A stretch of 64,000 bases of DNA, taken from assembly GCF_050436995.1 (NCBI RefSeq), contig NC_134754.1, forward strand, positions 6,131,001 to 6,195,000, in the 5' to 3' direction. The position numbers and the translations under genes are program-made. This document shows, in pieces, positions 51,560-63,080 of this stretch (its first letter is position 1; each line of letters starts with the position of its first letter). This stretch comes from Anticarsia gemmatalis. Its lineage: Eukaryota > Arthropoda > Insecta > Lepidoptera > Erebidae. The notes under the pieces are model-generated. The model did not search any database and was not told the DNA's origin. It saw only the letters and a program-made list of their open reading frames with translations.

Positions 51560-52279
51560 CTTAACAGGGTGGGCACTAGAGAATAATTCACAAGAAGTTA
51601 CTTATATAGGTACCTTTCTATTTCTTATGCAGGATTGATTCGGTTTATGTTACGCACTCACGGTATCCGTGATTTAAACAATACTGTATCGTAGATAAAA
51701 AGCACTTTATTGTAAAAGTTGAGTTTAAAGCCATTGCTGGTGTCTGTTTGTTTTTTGAAATAAACTCAATGTATACATATGTTTAGTAATAAATATAACT
51801 AATTCACCTTTGTTCTCATTAAATAGTTTTTAAGAATTTTTACTCCAGATCAGGTGCATAATATACCTATCCAAGTTTCCATAATTCAGGATAAGCCGTC
51901 AAGAAGTTATTTTATTTTCTATATAATCCAGCTAACAAACGTAAGTAAAACTTAAGTGATTAGACATTTTACTAATTTTTCTTCTTTAGTGTTATATTAC
52001 AAGAGCTGGCATAGTCACAAGCCAAATGAATTTACTACTTGTAACTGAACTGAACACAGGAAAATGTAAGATAGGTACTTTTAATGTGCTGAGCCTGAAG
52101 TGTCGGAGATCCAATCTCCTGTGGGAATAATCCCCATAAACAAGATAAATAATTAAAGTTTTAATACTTTTTAGTACTAACAAATTAAAAGTTATGATTG
52201 ACAAACCAGTGTTTATAAAATCCAATATGTTTTTTTTTTTATTATTATTTTGTGAGTGCAAAAGTATTTTATAGACATT
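51560..52279. other. Intergenic, AT-rich
   Basis: Spacer between the small minus-strand frame and the 3' end of VBP1. TTTATT at 52238-52243 (AATAAA on the minus strand) is a good candidate poly(A) signal for VBP1, 37 bases after its stop codon. No coding sequence was supported. Confidence 0.5.
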
Positions 52280-53517
52280 TTAACTAGATGCTTTTGCAGC
52301 TTGACGTTTTTTGACATCCCAATTGTAAACTCTGGCCATATTGACTTCTGTAGTTGTCCATTGATCTCTGAAAAATTTAATAATCAGTCATATAAAGTAA
52401 AGTTCTAATATATATAGTGTTTCACATAACAATAATATAATGGCACTTACAAATTACAAAATTAAGGAAAGGTTTTATGGAGATGTTAAATGCTATATAT
52501 TAATATTATCATATTATTACCTCAAGAAATCTAAATCATGTTCTACACAAGCCAAGTTTTTCTTTGCAGTGAGCATATTGGAAGATAACAGGTGTTCAGC
52601 GTCCTCTAAGGTATATTCTAGCATGACATTTGCCCCAAGCCACAAACATACTTTATCTGTTGGTGGTATGCTGGCCTGAAATAATAATAATTTGATTCAT
52701 ACTGTAATCTATGTATAATAGTCATTTTAAATAGTCATAAAGAAAACAATGACTAAATAATAAATAAAATGATGTTCAAAATGTGATCAAAGTAAACTTT
52801 GCTTTATACCTTCACAAATACTTGATCACTTAGAAGAAATTTAGTTTCCATATCCTCTTTTTGGATTTTTAATTTTTCAATCATTTCCAATGAACGGGCC
52901 AGTTCTGGTATTTGCTGACGCAACCTCCTTCGTTTCGTGGCTAGTGATAGTTCCATGTGCTTATATTTAGAATGTTGTTCATCAAGACTTCTCAATACCT
53001 TCTCAACAGGAGAGTTTTCAGGCTTGCTCATAAATTCATCAACATTTTCCTAGAATTCAGATAACATAGGTACTATGTATTTGATCATAAGATAACACTA
53101 GGAGAGGGAAAATAAGTAGGAACTTATGTGGGCCCTTTATATCTATAAGAGCTTCATTTTTTGACACCTACAAGCACCTAACCTTACCCACCAGTAAGAG
53201 CAGTTTTAAAAAGATACGAGTGGGTAAGTACAGAGCCAAGCAGTAAGTATCCTACTTAAAGATAAAGTTGTGCGCATTGTGTAATCATTTAAGCCAAATA
53301 ATACTAAGTATTTCGACTGCCGACAGCCGTACTTCTAAAATTGTACCGAATTACAATATAATAAAGAGATAAATCAGTTAACTATGATTATGATAATAAT
53401 ACACATAGTCTTCACAGTCTTTATACCTAAGTTATCTGAATAACTTACTACAAATACGGCTTCAGGTATTCCAGAATAAGATTTGGGATTTTTTGTGCCC
53501 GCTCCGTCGCCTTCCAT
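52280..53517 (-). CDS. VBP1: Prefoldin subunit 3 (VBP1)
   Basis: Alpha-type subunit of the cytosolic prefoldin hexamer, which hands unfolded actin and tubulin to the chaperonin TRiC/CCT; merry-go-round (mgr) in Drosophila. Four exons: 53449-53517, 52810-53049, 52521-52675, 52280-52367. The phases agree and give 183 residues (human 197). Conserved blocks: SYSGIPEAVFVENVDEFM, LDEQHSKYKHMELSL, the coiled coil with KRRRLRQQIPEL, the central hairpin KASIPPTDKVCLWLGANVML, and the C-terminal DQWTTTEVNMARVYNWDVK. The first and last thirds form the coiled coil. The start codon is 1.08 kb from the divergent G-gamma start. Secure identification. Confidence 0.96.
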
Positions 53518-54593
53518 TTTTTGGTTTAGTAAGAGGACCAAACTTGTGACCTAAAAATAATGACTAAAAATATTATTTTTACACTAATACTAATGATCGA
53601 GTAATTCAAATTATCAATAGAATATTAACTTGTACTTGAAAATCCAATTTATTATCACATGAGGGGCAAATCCAATTTGGTATGATGAACACTCGGCTCG
53701 ATGAATGAATGAGTGAGTAAATAAAGCAAGAGCCAATCAGCCATGAACGATACGATACCTAATAGGGATGGGGGCCCGTCACGAAATAACTAACTCAAGC
53801 TATTCCGTGGGGCCGGCAATTTACCTGGCCTACTTTATTACGATAAAACCAAAACTACTAACTAACTAAATAGAAATAAGTAACTGTCGGTCGCAAGTTG
53901 TATCGTGGTATTGGGATAACGCTTCAATTCGAATTCCTACTGAATTAGCGAAAAACAAATTCACTTGTATGCAGGCTAGTGCACTGAAAGAGTCAAATAA
54001 AGCAACAAATTAATTTCACTGTCGCACACAAAACTAAAGTTTCTAATCTATATTAAAATTTGTATATTGCACTGTACTCTAAGATTTGAACCATGGAGGG
54101 TTTAAGTACAGATTACCGTAGACTGTAATACTATATCTTCGTTAGGTATATACATGGGTATATATTTATTTCATAGAAGCATTTTATTATTTTATGTTTA
54201 GTAAACGCATCCAACATTTACACATTGGCTCAAAAGATAACTATTCAGCTTGTTTTGTAATACAAAGACCATTGTTGCCAATTGGAAAGAATGATATAAT
54301 CACATGAACGAATGAGTCAATCTCAATTGTCAAAGCTTGTGCTTCAACGCAATATTTGCTGTAATACTGAAACTTTCGCGTTTTTACCAACACCTACCTC
54401 AATTTTAACCCGCTGTGAGTGCTAAATTGATATTGCATACAGAGAAGTGTACTAGTGTAATGGTGTCATCGAAATTGTAATGCTAATCTTCATTTTCAGA
54501 TAAATCCTTCAAGGATCCGTGCGGCTACGCCCTGTTTTATATCTCCAAGAGTTTCATTTTGTTTTCAACATAGGCCTATCAGATACTGCCGTT
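53518..54593. promoter_or_regulatory. Divergent promoter interval VBP1 / G-gamma-1
   Basis: Holds the 5' regions of both genes. A possible acceptor (TTTTCAACATAG) ends at 54573, 20 bases before the G-gamma ATG, so that gene probably has an upstream non-coding exon here. A GATGAATGAATGAGTGAG stretch near 53700 is a short imperfect tandem repeat. No coding sequence. Confidence 0.45.
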
Positions 54594-54806
54594 ATGGATA
54601 TGATGGTGTCAACGTTACAACAACAGCGAGCTGTTACAGAACAGCTACGACGCGAAGCATCAATAAAACGAATTCCTGTTTCCGTGGCCGTAGCTGACAT
54701 TGTTAAATATATCAATGAACACGAACAAGAAGATTGCCTTCTTGTTGGCTTTTCCAGTCAAAAAGTGAATCCCTTCCGCGAAAAAAGTTCCTGCACTGTT
54801 CTTTAA
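54594..54806 (+). CDS. Ggamma1: G protein gamma subunit (G-gamma-1)
   Basis: Gamma subunit of heterotrimeric G proteins; it pairs with G-beta and anchors it to the plasma membrane. 70 residues in one coding exon, the normal gamma length. I chose the ATG at 54594 (TTATGGATATG) although the frame stays open upstream, because the family starts here. Helix: QQQRAVTEQLRREASIKR; conserved C-terminal region GFSSQKVNPFREKSSC; CAAX box CTVL at the end, whose final Leu predicts geranylgeranylation. Very similar to Drosophila Ggamma1. AATAAA at 54943-54948 is the likely poly(A) signal. Confidence 0.96.
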   Translation: MDMMVSTLQQQRAVTEQLRREASIKRIPVSVAVADIVKYINEHEQEDCLLVGFSSQKVNPFREKSSCTVL

Positions 54807-57361
54807 AAATGTCTGTATGTATTTCTTAACCATCAACTAAGGGCTATTTAATTTGTGTGTAACTATCTACTATTATTGTTTTAATATTATCAACAATCAA
54901 AGTTGGGAAAGATGTCTGTTCTATTATATCACTGTGTAAATGAATAAACATAACATTATAATTTTCCAAGTGTTTTATTTGTGCACAGTAAAACTGAATT
55001 CTCCAATTCCTCTATAATGGATTATTGTTACGCTACCAATTCCATGATAACAAGAAAACATTACATACTCTTTAATTTACATAACTTGGTGCGGGTATTC
55101 TTGTATTAGCTCCTTGCATAAATAAATAAATACTAACATAGTACAAGCAAATAATTTAAGTTGTTGAAGATTATTCAACAACTTAAAAATCTTGTTATAA
55201 ACCAAGATAAGAAAAGGGAAAACAGGTCTTTACAAAAGCCAAATCATATCCTAGGTGTTAAAAGTTTTAACTGTTACAAGAGTGAAATATCACAAAGTTT
55301 AGACAGAATAAACTACTGGCGTATTCAATCACTACATTATTTACATAAATCCCATATAACAAATTAAGATAGGGTGTTTTATTTGGTGTTCACTCTGAAA
55401 TGTATTACATACTATGATTATAAATGTAATATTACATAGATTAAGAGTACATGGTATTCTGCCCAATCATTAACACTAAGATTAACTATACTTTTACAAT
55501 TTATTCTGTATTGGTTTACATATAGATGTGTGTAGGTCATAATGAAGTTCCTGGCATGGCTTGAAGTACTAAACTACAGTATGACGTATTAAACTGTGTA
55601 TCAGGCAGTCTAACCAAATATCAGAATGAACTAGAATCGCTTTGAGATAGTGTAAACTAATTGTTACAAGTCAACTCTGCTACTTATCAACTTAACCAAA
55701 CCAAATCCTGTCTGATATCCTATTAAAACAATTGGCTATTATTTTCACAAGGCTAAAATATAATTACTAAGTGCAGTATGAGGTTTCTACATCTTGCCAG
55801 CTATAGTAATAATTTTAATGAGTGCACTACATTATAATGATTTATACATGTAAATATTACGTATAATCTAGCACAGCAATTTAGTATTCTAACACAAATT
55901 TTCACCTAATGGTTGCATAGAATAATTAATGATAACAGTAAGAAGTAGAGGTTGACAATGGTTCAATTTAAGTTAAACTAAGATGACTACTGAGTATCTA
56001 AATTATACAATACAAAACACAAGGCCTCTCTCCAAATCTTCTAATGATTTGACAAAATCTTCCCTCACATGTCTTCTTAAATAAGTAACATGTTACAATT
56101 CCATATGAGTAACTAATGTTTGATGTTTGTAACTCCATTTTTACCACTAAGTGTGGTGTGTTCACCCAGCTACAACATTTTGTGGAACAAATCAGAAAAC
56201 ATTTCATATAAGGTATGGCAGTGGAATTAAACATAGGAAAACTTATTTAGTATCTTGTAAATTGTTTGAGCAAATTTGGAATTAAATGAATAAATCTTAC
56301 ACTAGGGGTAAAACTATATAAAAAAATTAAATTTACCAACTATCAGTCTTTTAAATTGATGTTGATTATCAACCATGTGGCAATTTGTCTCTCAAAAGTT
56401 TACAAAATATGGAAAAGAATATAAAATTAAGATATTCAAGGATCGTAAATGCTTAGCACTAGCATACCTATTGTCAGATTTGTCGTTAAAAGTACATAAA
56501 AAGGTGGTATCTTAATTATCAACTAAGTACTAAAATGACCATTGGCACCACCAAAGGCATAACACAAAATGCCTCCTTTGCCAGTCCAAAGAATTAAACA
56601 AAGATGAAAATTTATAAGATATTCCTAATAGTTGACTGTTATGTACCTACTACATTATTTTATAGTCTAGTTATATACATAAACATCTAAATACATTTAC
56701 TTACATGCTTCTTAAGACTTTTATCATCTTTCGAAATCAGCTCATATTCATAAGATTAGCGTTGTATTATCACTAACATCTACCATATTTTATTATTTAC
56801 TTGCTTAAAGTTTATTCAATATTATACATTACAACAGATATCGCAGTATACAATGTTGAATGGATCATACCTTCATTAAAATTTTAAACAATATGCTAAA
56901 TCTTGCTAAACTATCATATAAAACTTACAAATAAAACTCCAATAACTAAATAATATTTATAAAAAGGCCTCCATGTTTGAATTATGATGAATAATCAATT
57001 TAATGCTACATGTACTAATTTTACTCCTTTAGAAAACTTAAGAATCAATCTATGCATACAAGCAAGTAGATTATACAATATCTCCTTTTTGTAAACTTTT
57101 GAGGTAAACCATTCCTTAAAAATAAATTGAGGGTTACATTTTTGCTGTATTCATCATAGCTTGATTCAGATTAATGCATTATGTAAAACAAAATATACAA
57201 ATTTAAAAATATTTAAATAATACTGACATGGAATGCATAATAATGAGAGTGTAATTTAGATAATACATTGTGCTCAAGTCATATTAGCCTTTTAAGCATT
57301 CAGAAAGACTGTTTTGAATCAAGTTATGATGAATTATGTATGATGTTGTTACCAGAGTGAT
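54807..57361. other. Intergenic between convergent genes
   Basis: AT-rich region between the 3' ends of G-gamma-1 (+) and the Drep-1-like gene (-). AATAAA at 54943 serves G-gamma-1. Part of the rest is probably long 3' untranslated sequence of the Drep-1-like gene. No coding sequence recognised. Confidence 0.5.
54943..54948 (+). terminator. Poly(A) signal of G-gamma-1
   Basis: AATAAA 137 bases after the G-gamma stop codon. Confidence 0.6.
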
Positions 57362-58244
57362 TTACACAGTTTCCTTGACTCTCTCTTGCTTGGGTGGAGA
57401 CATATCTTCAGTGCCATTTGCTACACTCTGATGGTACAGCTTCAATAACTCCATAGCATCTTGAGCTTGGCGTTTCTCTAGTAGTATCCTGTAAAATAAT
57501 ATATTATTTATTTAGTTTGTGTATGTATATGTGTGTGTGTATTGTGTACAAAGATTAGATTGCATATCTTTAGATATGCAATCTAATCTTTGTAGAAATA
57601 CTAAATACACAATGTTTGTATTATTTCTTTTATTTTGTACCAGTCTTATTTTTTTGGGAGAATTTTGTGTGATATGGATAAAAGATATTATTGATTTCAA
57701 AAAAAAGCAAAAAACTTACACCCATACATACTAAACTAATTAAAAATTTACAAAAAAATATATACCTTCCAGAGGCCTCCTTGATGTGTTCCAATATGAT
57801 TCTATTGTCTCTATCTGTCACAATGTCTGCAAGACTATCTGGATCCATGTCTGACAACAATTCCAAATCTTGACCACCTAGTAGTGAGATGTGGCACAAG
57901 TTATGCTGCAAGCGGCCTACCAAGCTGGCTACCTGCCCTTTGTCTCCCAATGTAACGTCATCAGTTTGATCCAAGGACACTTGGCACTTAGGCATATTTG
58001 GTGCCCATTTTTCATTGCCATGCAAAATCATAAGAGAAGTATCAGGATCTAAAGTCGAGAAATATTCTTCATCGTCGACTTCAGTGCCGTCGGATTCTAA
58101 AACCACTGTCAGATTCTCGGATGGCATCCCTAATTTATCTGGTACTTTAGCCAGCAGATCTTCCAACGAAGATGCCACTATTCCTTTCTTTTTATCTCGA
58201 TTCACGTCACAAATTTTATACGGCTTGTTAATATCATGCTCCAT
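57362..58244 (-). CDS. Drep1: ICAD/DFF45-like protein (Drep-1-like)
   Basis: Likely inhibitor and chaperone of the caspase-activated DNase, acting in apoptosis in cytosol and nucleus. Two exons: 57766-58244 (ATG at 58244) and 57362-57488 (TAA). The split Arg codon AG/G joins them into 201 residues. Residues 6-85 are a CIDE-N domain with the typical core SSLEDLLAKVPDKLG, TVVLESDGTEVDDEEYFSTL and LILHGNEKWAP-like end (here LMILHGNEKWAP). The remainder has ICAD C-terminal features, ending in the second exon with LLEKRQAQDAMELLKLYHQS. The protein is shorter than human DFF45 (331). It lacks the nuclease domain of CAD, so inhibitor is favoured over nuclease. Drep family assignment is firm; Drep1 rather than another Drep paralogue is inferred. 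A perfect hairpin lies in its intron. Confidence 0.88.
57547..57594. repeat. Perfect hairpin in Drep-1-like intron
   Basis: Two 23-base arms (57547-57569 and 57572-57594) are exact reverse complements around a 2-base TT spacer. The core reads GATTGCATATCT-tt-AGATATGCAATC. A TG-rich simple repeat precedes it. Confidence 0.9.
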
Positions 58245-58716
58245 TGTTATGGTTTTCACTGATACCGTGTTCAGTTATCAAATACCCTAATGTGTTGTTC
58301 ACTTAATAAAAAAAACGTAATTTATATCATCAATTGTAACAGGCACAAGATAATCTCATAGAAAAATTGACGAATAAGGTTCACAAAGTGGTCGATTTGA
58401 CGTTTATTATTATTGCCAGAATAGAATATTACCCCGTAACTTTCCAGTGCATTTTCTTTTTAGTCACAACGACGACTTTGGTTAAGTATTCACGAAAGCT
58501 GGCGAAATTCGTTAGACCTGCACTGTCTTTCTTTGAACGACTGTCTGCCACAAGCTTCTGAATATAACTCCCGTTTGCCGCTCTCGGCGCGCGGCGCCTG
58601 TCATGATACGAATATCTATCTACGATAACATAAGCTATCTGCTATAATACAATATGTAGGTACTATTCTGCTATTTAAGTGTATTTAGTCTTCTATGAAA
58701 TAAGCAGTTTAAGCTA

Positions 58717-58752
58717 AAATAATATTACTTACGACCGTAAGTAATATTATTT
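58717..58752. repeat. Perfect 16-bp inverted repeat
   Basis: Arm AAATAATATTACTTAC (58717-58732) is the exact reverse complement of 58737-58752, with the 4-base spacer GACC. Confidence 0.85.
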
Positions 58753-61700
58753 AGTAGTAGTAGTTGTTTAGTAGTAACATCAAAAGGAAGTAAGTAGGTA
58801 CCTGGGTAGCACTTTAGAATTCAGTATTAAATAAGTACCTACCTACCTGCTAAATAGTTTCGAAATTTGTTAAAAAATGTTTAGGAGTTTTTTACTGTTA
58901 AATTGTTTATGAGCCATGAATACTGTAGGCTGTAGGTAGCTGGTGTTTAATATCGGTGTTTCATATTTTTGTGTTTTACTCAGTTTTCTTCCATACCGTC
59001 TCAAAATCTGAAAGGAAATTGGTAACAATGACGAATAAATATTTTCCTGAAAAAAATATGATAATCACATGACAATGTGCACCTCATCTCAGCAGTGTGT
59101 TTTGGAAAAATAACAATGGGTAGGTTTTACTTATATTGTAATAATTAAATCCTTGAAGCCACCACAATGGTAAGCTATATTTTATGCACAGTTCACCAAA
59201 AACAAAGTCTTTAATGAGAAAGGTTTTTTTTGTTTAGCTGAGTGGCGATCCTGGCTTTATGCCGAATTCCACCGTCTTAATTAAATAACTCAAAAATTAA
59301 GGTGCTAGGCAACCAAAAAAAGAAACAAAGTTTTGTGTAAATTTGTGAAAAGATGTCAAAAATATATCGCTGCGATCGAAGTGCTATCGTCCGATAGTTT
59401 TGCAATAGGAAACAATATTTCTAATAACTTCTATTAGTCCACTCAAAAAAGCAAGTGTAGAGTGCGTGAGCGGGATCCTAAGCAATTTCTTCAGAAATTG
59501 GTTCAGGATGCTTAGAGAATAAACATACTAAAAATCCCCGCCTCTAGGCGTCGTTATAATTTTTACATAGCCCCGTTGTAAACTGAAACAAAGAACTGAA
59601 AGAACCTACATTTAAGGAATGAAGTATCTACTAAGTACATACCTACCTATTGATATTAATAAAGGTGAATAACCCCTAGACATAGCAATCGAAAAGACCC
59701 GAGACGATTTTCCCTAAAAGTTGGGTGTATCGTTTTATTTAAGTATCAAGGTATATTGTATTTGATAGTATAATGTACTTAATGGATTTTTAATAGATAT
59801 AAAAATGTAAACGAGCATTGAGTAGGTACTGAGGGCCAGGTACACAAGGGCGGTCGTGGGGGTCACGTTCGGTCACAGAGCGGCGCGACGGGCGAGGATC
59901 AATATAGTCTCCCCTACAACTCATCCCCCCTCCAGTACTTTGTACTAGAATGCAATTTGCAACTTACAGTTCAACAGCTTCGTCTATCACAACACGAAGG
60001 TGGTTTAGTAATTTGATATAGGTACCTACCTACAATATTTAAAAAGAAATATTATCTGTCATTGGTCATTGGAAATCTTAATACCTACCTAATGATTTGG
60101 AAATAAAGCCAGCTAAATATGTTTACCCACGAAATAATTTATTTTAAAAATACCAAAGTAATTTGGTAACTTAGATGTCGTCACATCACCACGGTATCTG
60201 ACTGACTAGCGCTTCCATATCCTTTGTACCCAGAAGAATTTTTAATATCTGCAGTATCCACCTAGACCTACCTAATGCGCCTATAACATTACCTACCATT
60301 GCGGAGCTGGATAAAGCTTTTCTACGGTTATTTGACTCACTAAATGAGTTTCCTCAAACTCCGGACTAGCTAAATCGGTTTTTCGCATCGAAAGAGGTAA
60401 GTTCACCCAATTTCATCAAAAGCCTGGGGCTAACTTTCATTTTGTCAACAAATAAGTATACGATATTGGAAAATCACCTGCTTTTGTAAGGGACTGGCGG
60501 CTTATGTTCAAAGTTTGCTATGTAGGTAAGTAAAATACGTAGGTACTTATCCTACTAAAGGTTATTATTATATGTTTGTGTAGTTAAATTTAATTTTAAA
60601 ACGTTAAGAAATTGGTTTAGCCAGCGAAAGGAATAGTGTAAGTTACATGCATTATTAAAAGCGAAGGAGTACTAGAGTTCACGGCAAACGCCCCATCTGC
60701 ATTGTTTGAATAATATATTTATCTCATACAATACCCAAGCAAGCGTACCTACATATACTGCATTATACCTAATTCATTTTTAATTTTTCATCTATTGAAA
60801 AGTCTTAGTTAGATTAGGTTCATTAATATTAAAATCTGATCCGACTACAGAAACATTACGTTTCGCACTTGGTTGATTTCTTCCGGGTACCAATCGATCA
60901 AGTACCTATGTATAATGTTCCCAAATCCCGTTCGTCATTATAAATCGACATATTAAAATGCAAAGTAAGTTTTATTAGTTTTTAAATCGATTAAATCATC
61001 ATGAAAATACACTTGTTATAAAAATCAGCTGTAGCGTTTGTTAGCCATCCGTCAGCATCACCCGTCAGTGCAATGTGTCAGCATCGGGTCATAAATCGTT
61101 CATGGGATTTAATCAATCGGTAGACGGTTTATAAAAATCGTGTGCTTAGGTATCCAGCTTAACTTGACCCAGTAACATTATTATATACCCACCTAAATAT
61201 AAAGTTCTATATTCCGAAAGAATTTCAATTTACCAAATGGACTGTTTGTTGGTAATTTATGTACGGAGCGAGAGCCAGGCCTCGTTCTTAAATATTAGGT
61301 AAATATTTAAAAATTGAACACTTAGGTCTTTTTTTCGTTTTCATTGATACTAATGGTGATTATTCCTCGAATAAAGTTATTTGATGATGAAATAATCGGC
61401 TCTAAAAGTTACCTAAAGCAAAAGTGAAAAGTTGTTGTGTTTAATAGAAATCCAACGCATGTTTATTCATCCATTTATTGCTTTTAATATCCTCTCTCTA
61501 GTAAGGGTTTCAACCTTTTTTTCATAATATCTAGATTAGTTGGCAGTTACTGTTATTAAAAGAAAACTTCGTCTATCTAAACAAATTCACTATTAACGAA
61601 GGGAGGATATTCCCTCTCCTATGATAGGAGATTCCCTATTTACGAGCATCTCAGCAACTTATATTATGATATCTAATGAAAAAAAAACAGAAAATAAATC

Positions 61701-63040
61701 TATGTCTACCGCAAAAACGAACATTCTCACAACAAAGTAAAGAGGAACTGCAATACGTTACTAACACTTGAACGCTTCTGAGTAAAATTCATGTGTATAC
61801 AACGTTTTATTCAGCGGAGGTAAAACTTTCACGGAGTCATATTTTTCAGTGACAGTGTACAGCTATTTGTAGGCGAGGCGAGGCAGGCGGTCTCGGCGGT
61901 ATAATGTAGTCTCGTCGACACGATACATGCATCAGAAGAACATCATAGCTATGTCCGGATGTCGTAATATGAAGCTGGAAACTTTGACGTCCGCTTGGGA
62001 TATAAACACTCCGAATAAAAACAGCATTTCAAATTAAAATTCCAGTGAAACTAGATTGCGATGTCGATTATTTATTTAGTTAAGAATTAAGAGGTAACCA
62101 AGTAATGTAGTTATTTACTTAATACTAATGTCTTCTTGTAAGTACATTATTTCAAAATTTCAATTTTACCCTTTTAAACTGCCGAATATTTCCTCACTGA
62201 TATTAATACACCCCCTCACGTATCTTTGTAGGTAGGCACAACAGTTCAATTTCAGACGCAACTATACAGAAACACGTTTGCGGATTTTCATTAAAAATAC
62301 TCTGCAGTTAAAATAACTATTTTCGCGAGAAATATCGGAAATGGGTTTCTCCCACACAAAATTGCACGCCAGCCCAGAATCGCTTTTGTACTGTTTATTT
62401 TATGACGTAAGAGCCTCTGTCAATACCCGCCAAACAAAAGATATGAAAACATTTTTTTATATGTTATGTAAGTACAAATACAGGCTAGTAGCAAGAATAA
62501 ATTGAGTACATTGTATGTATTTCTTTTTCCCTGTTTGCTACGCAAATAGGTGACTGTGTGTTGTGCATGCATTATAAATACTATTTCCAGTCGCCACAAT
62601 AGAATACGAAAAAGGAAACCTATCTCATCCTTTTTGTATAACGCCAGGTATTGTCAGTGTACGTACAGACGTAGCCTTTGGCTGCAGCCCACATGACCTT
62701 TGTAGCTCGGCATTCAGGTCGAGGTCGAACAGCTGACCTCAGGTTTCTACGGGCATAATAAAACTAGCACCAAAGTATTGCAATTTGTACCAGCGCACCG
62801 CAAATCTACCAGCCATCGGAAACCGATATGCGCAATTAATTTAGACTTTGAAATGGAATAAGGACAATATGTACTGTAAACATAATATTTAAAATTAGGT
62901 GTCACTTTTGCTTGTGGTAGAATAACTATTTAAAAAAACAACTTTACAGTGAGTTTTTGGGTCATCGGATAGTCATTTATCTGCGTTCAGTGAACAGGCA
63001 CGTGCTAGGAATTGGGTAGATCGTTTTTGCAATGACATAC

Positions 63041-63080
63041 CTATTTGAAAACCCGTGCTATAGCACGGGTTTTCAAATAG
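63041..63080. repeat. Perfect 40-bp palindrome
   Basis: The left half CTATTTGAAAACCCGTGCTA is the exact reverse complement of the right half TAGCACGGGTTTTCAAATAG, with no spacer. The symmetry stops sharply at both ends. Confidence 0.92.

Noticed and set aside
60206..60371. 54-codon open plus-strand stretch followed by a GTAAGT donor near 60396
   Set aside because: No ATG, it hits a stop before the donor, and there is no family similarity; consistent with chance.
61950..62036. 28-codon ATG-initiated frame beginning MSGCRNMKLETL
   Set aside because: Short, no similarity, no poly(A) or splice context. It could be an upstream ORF of an unseen gene, but this cannot be supported.
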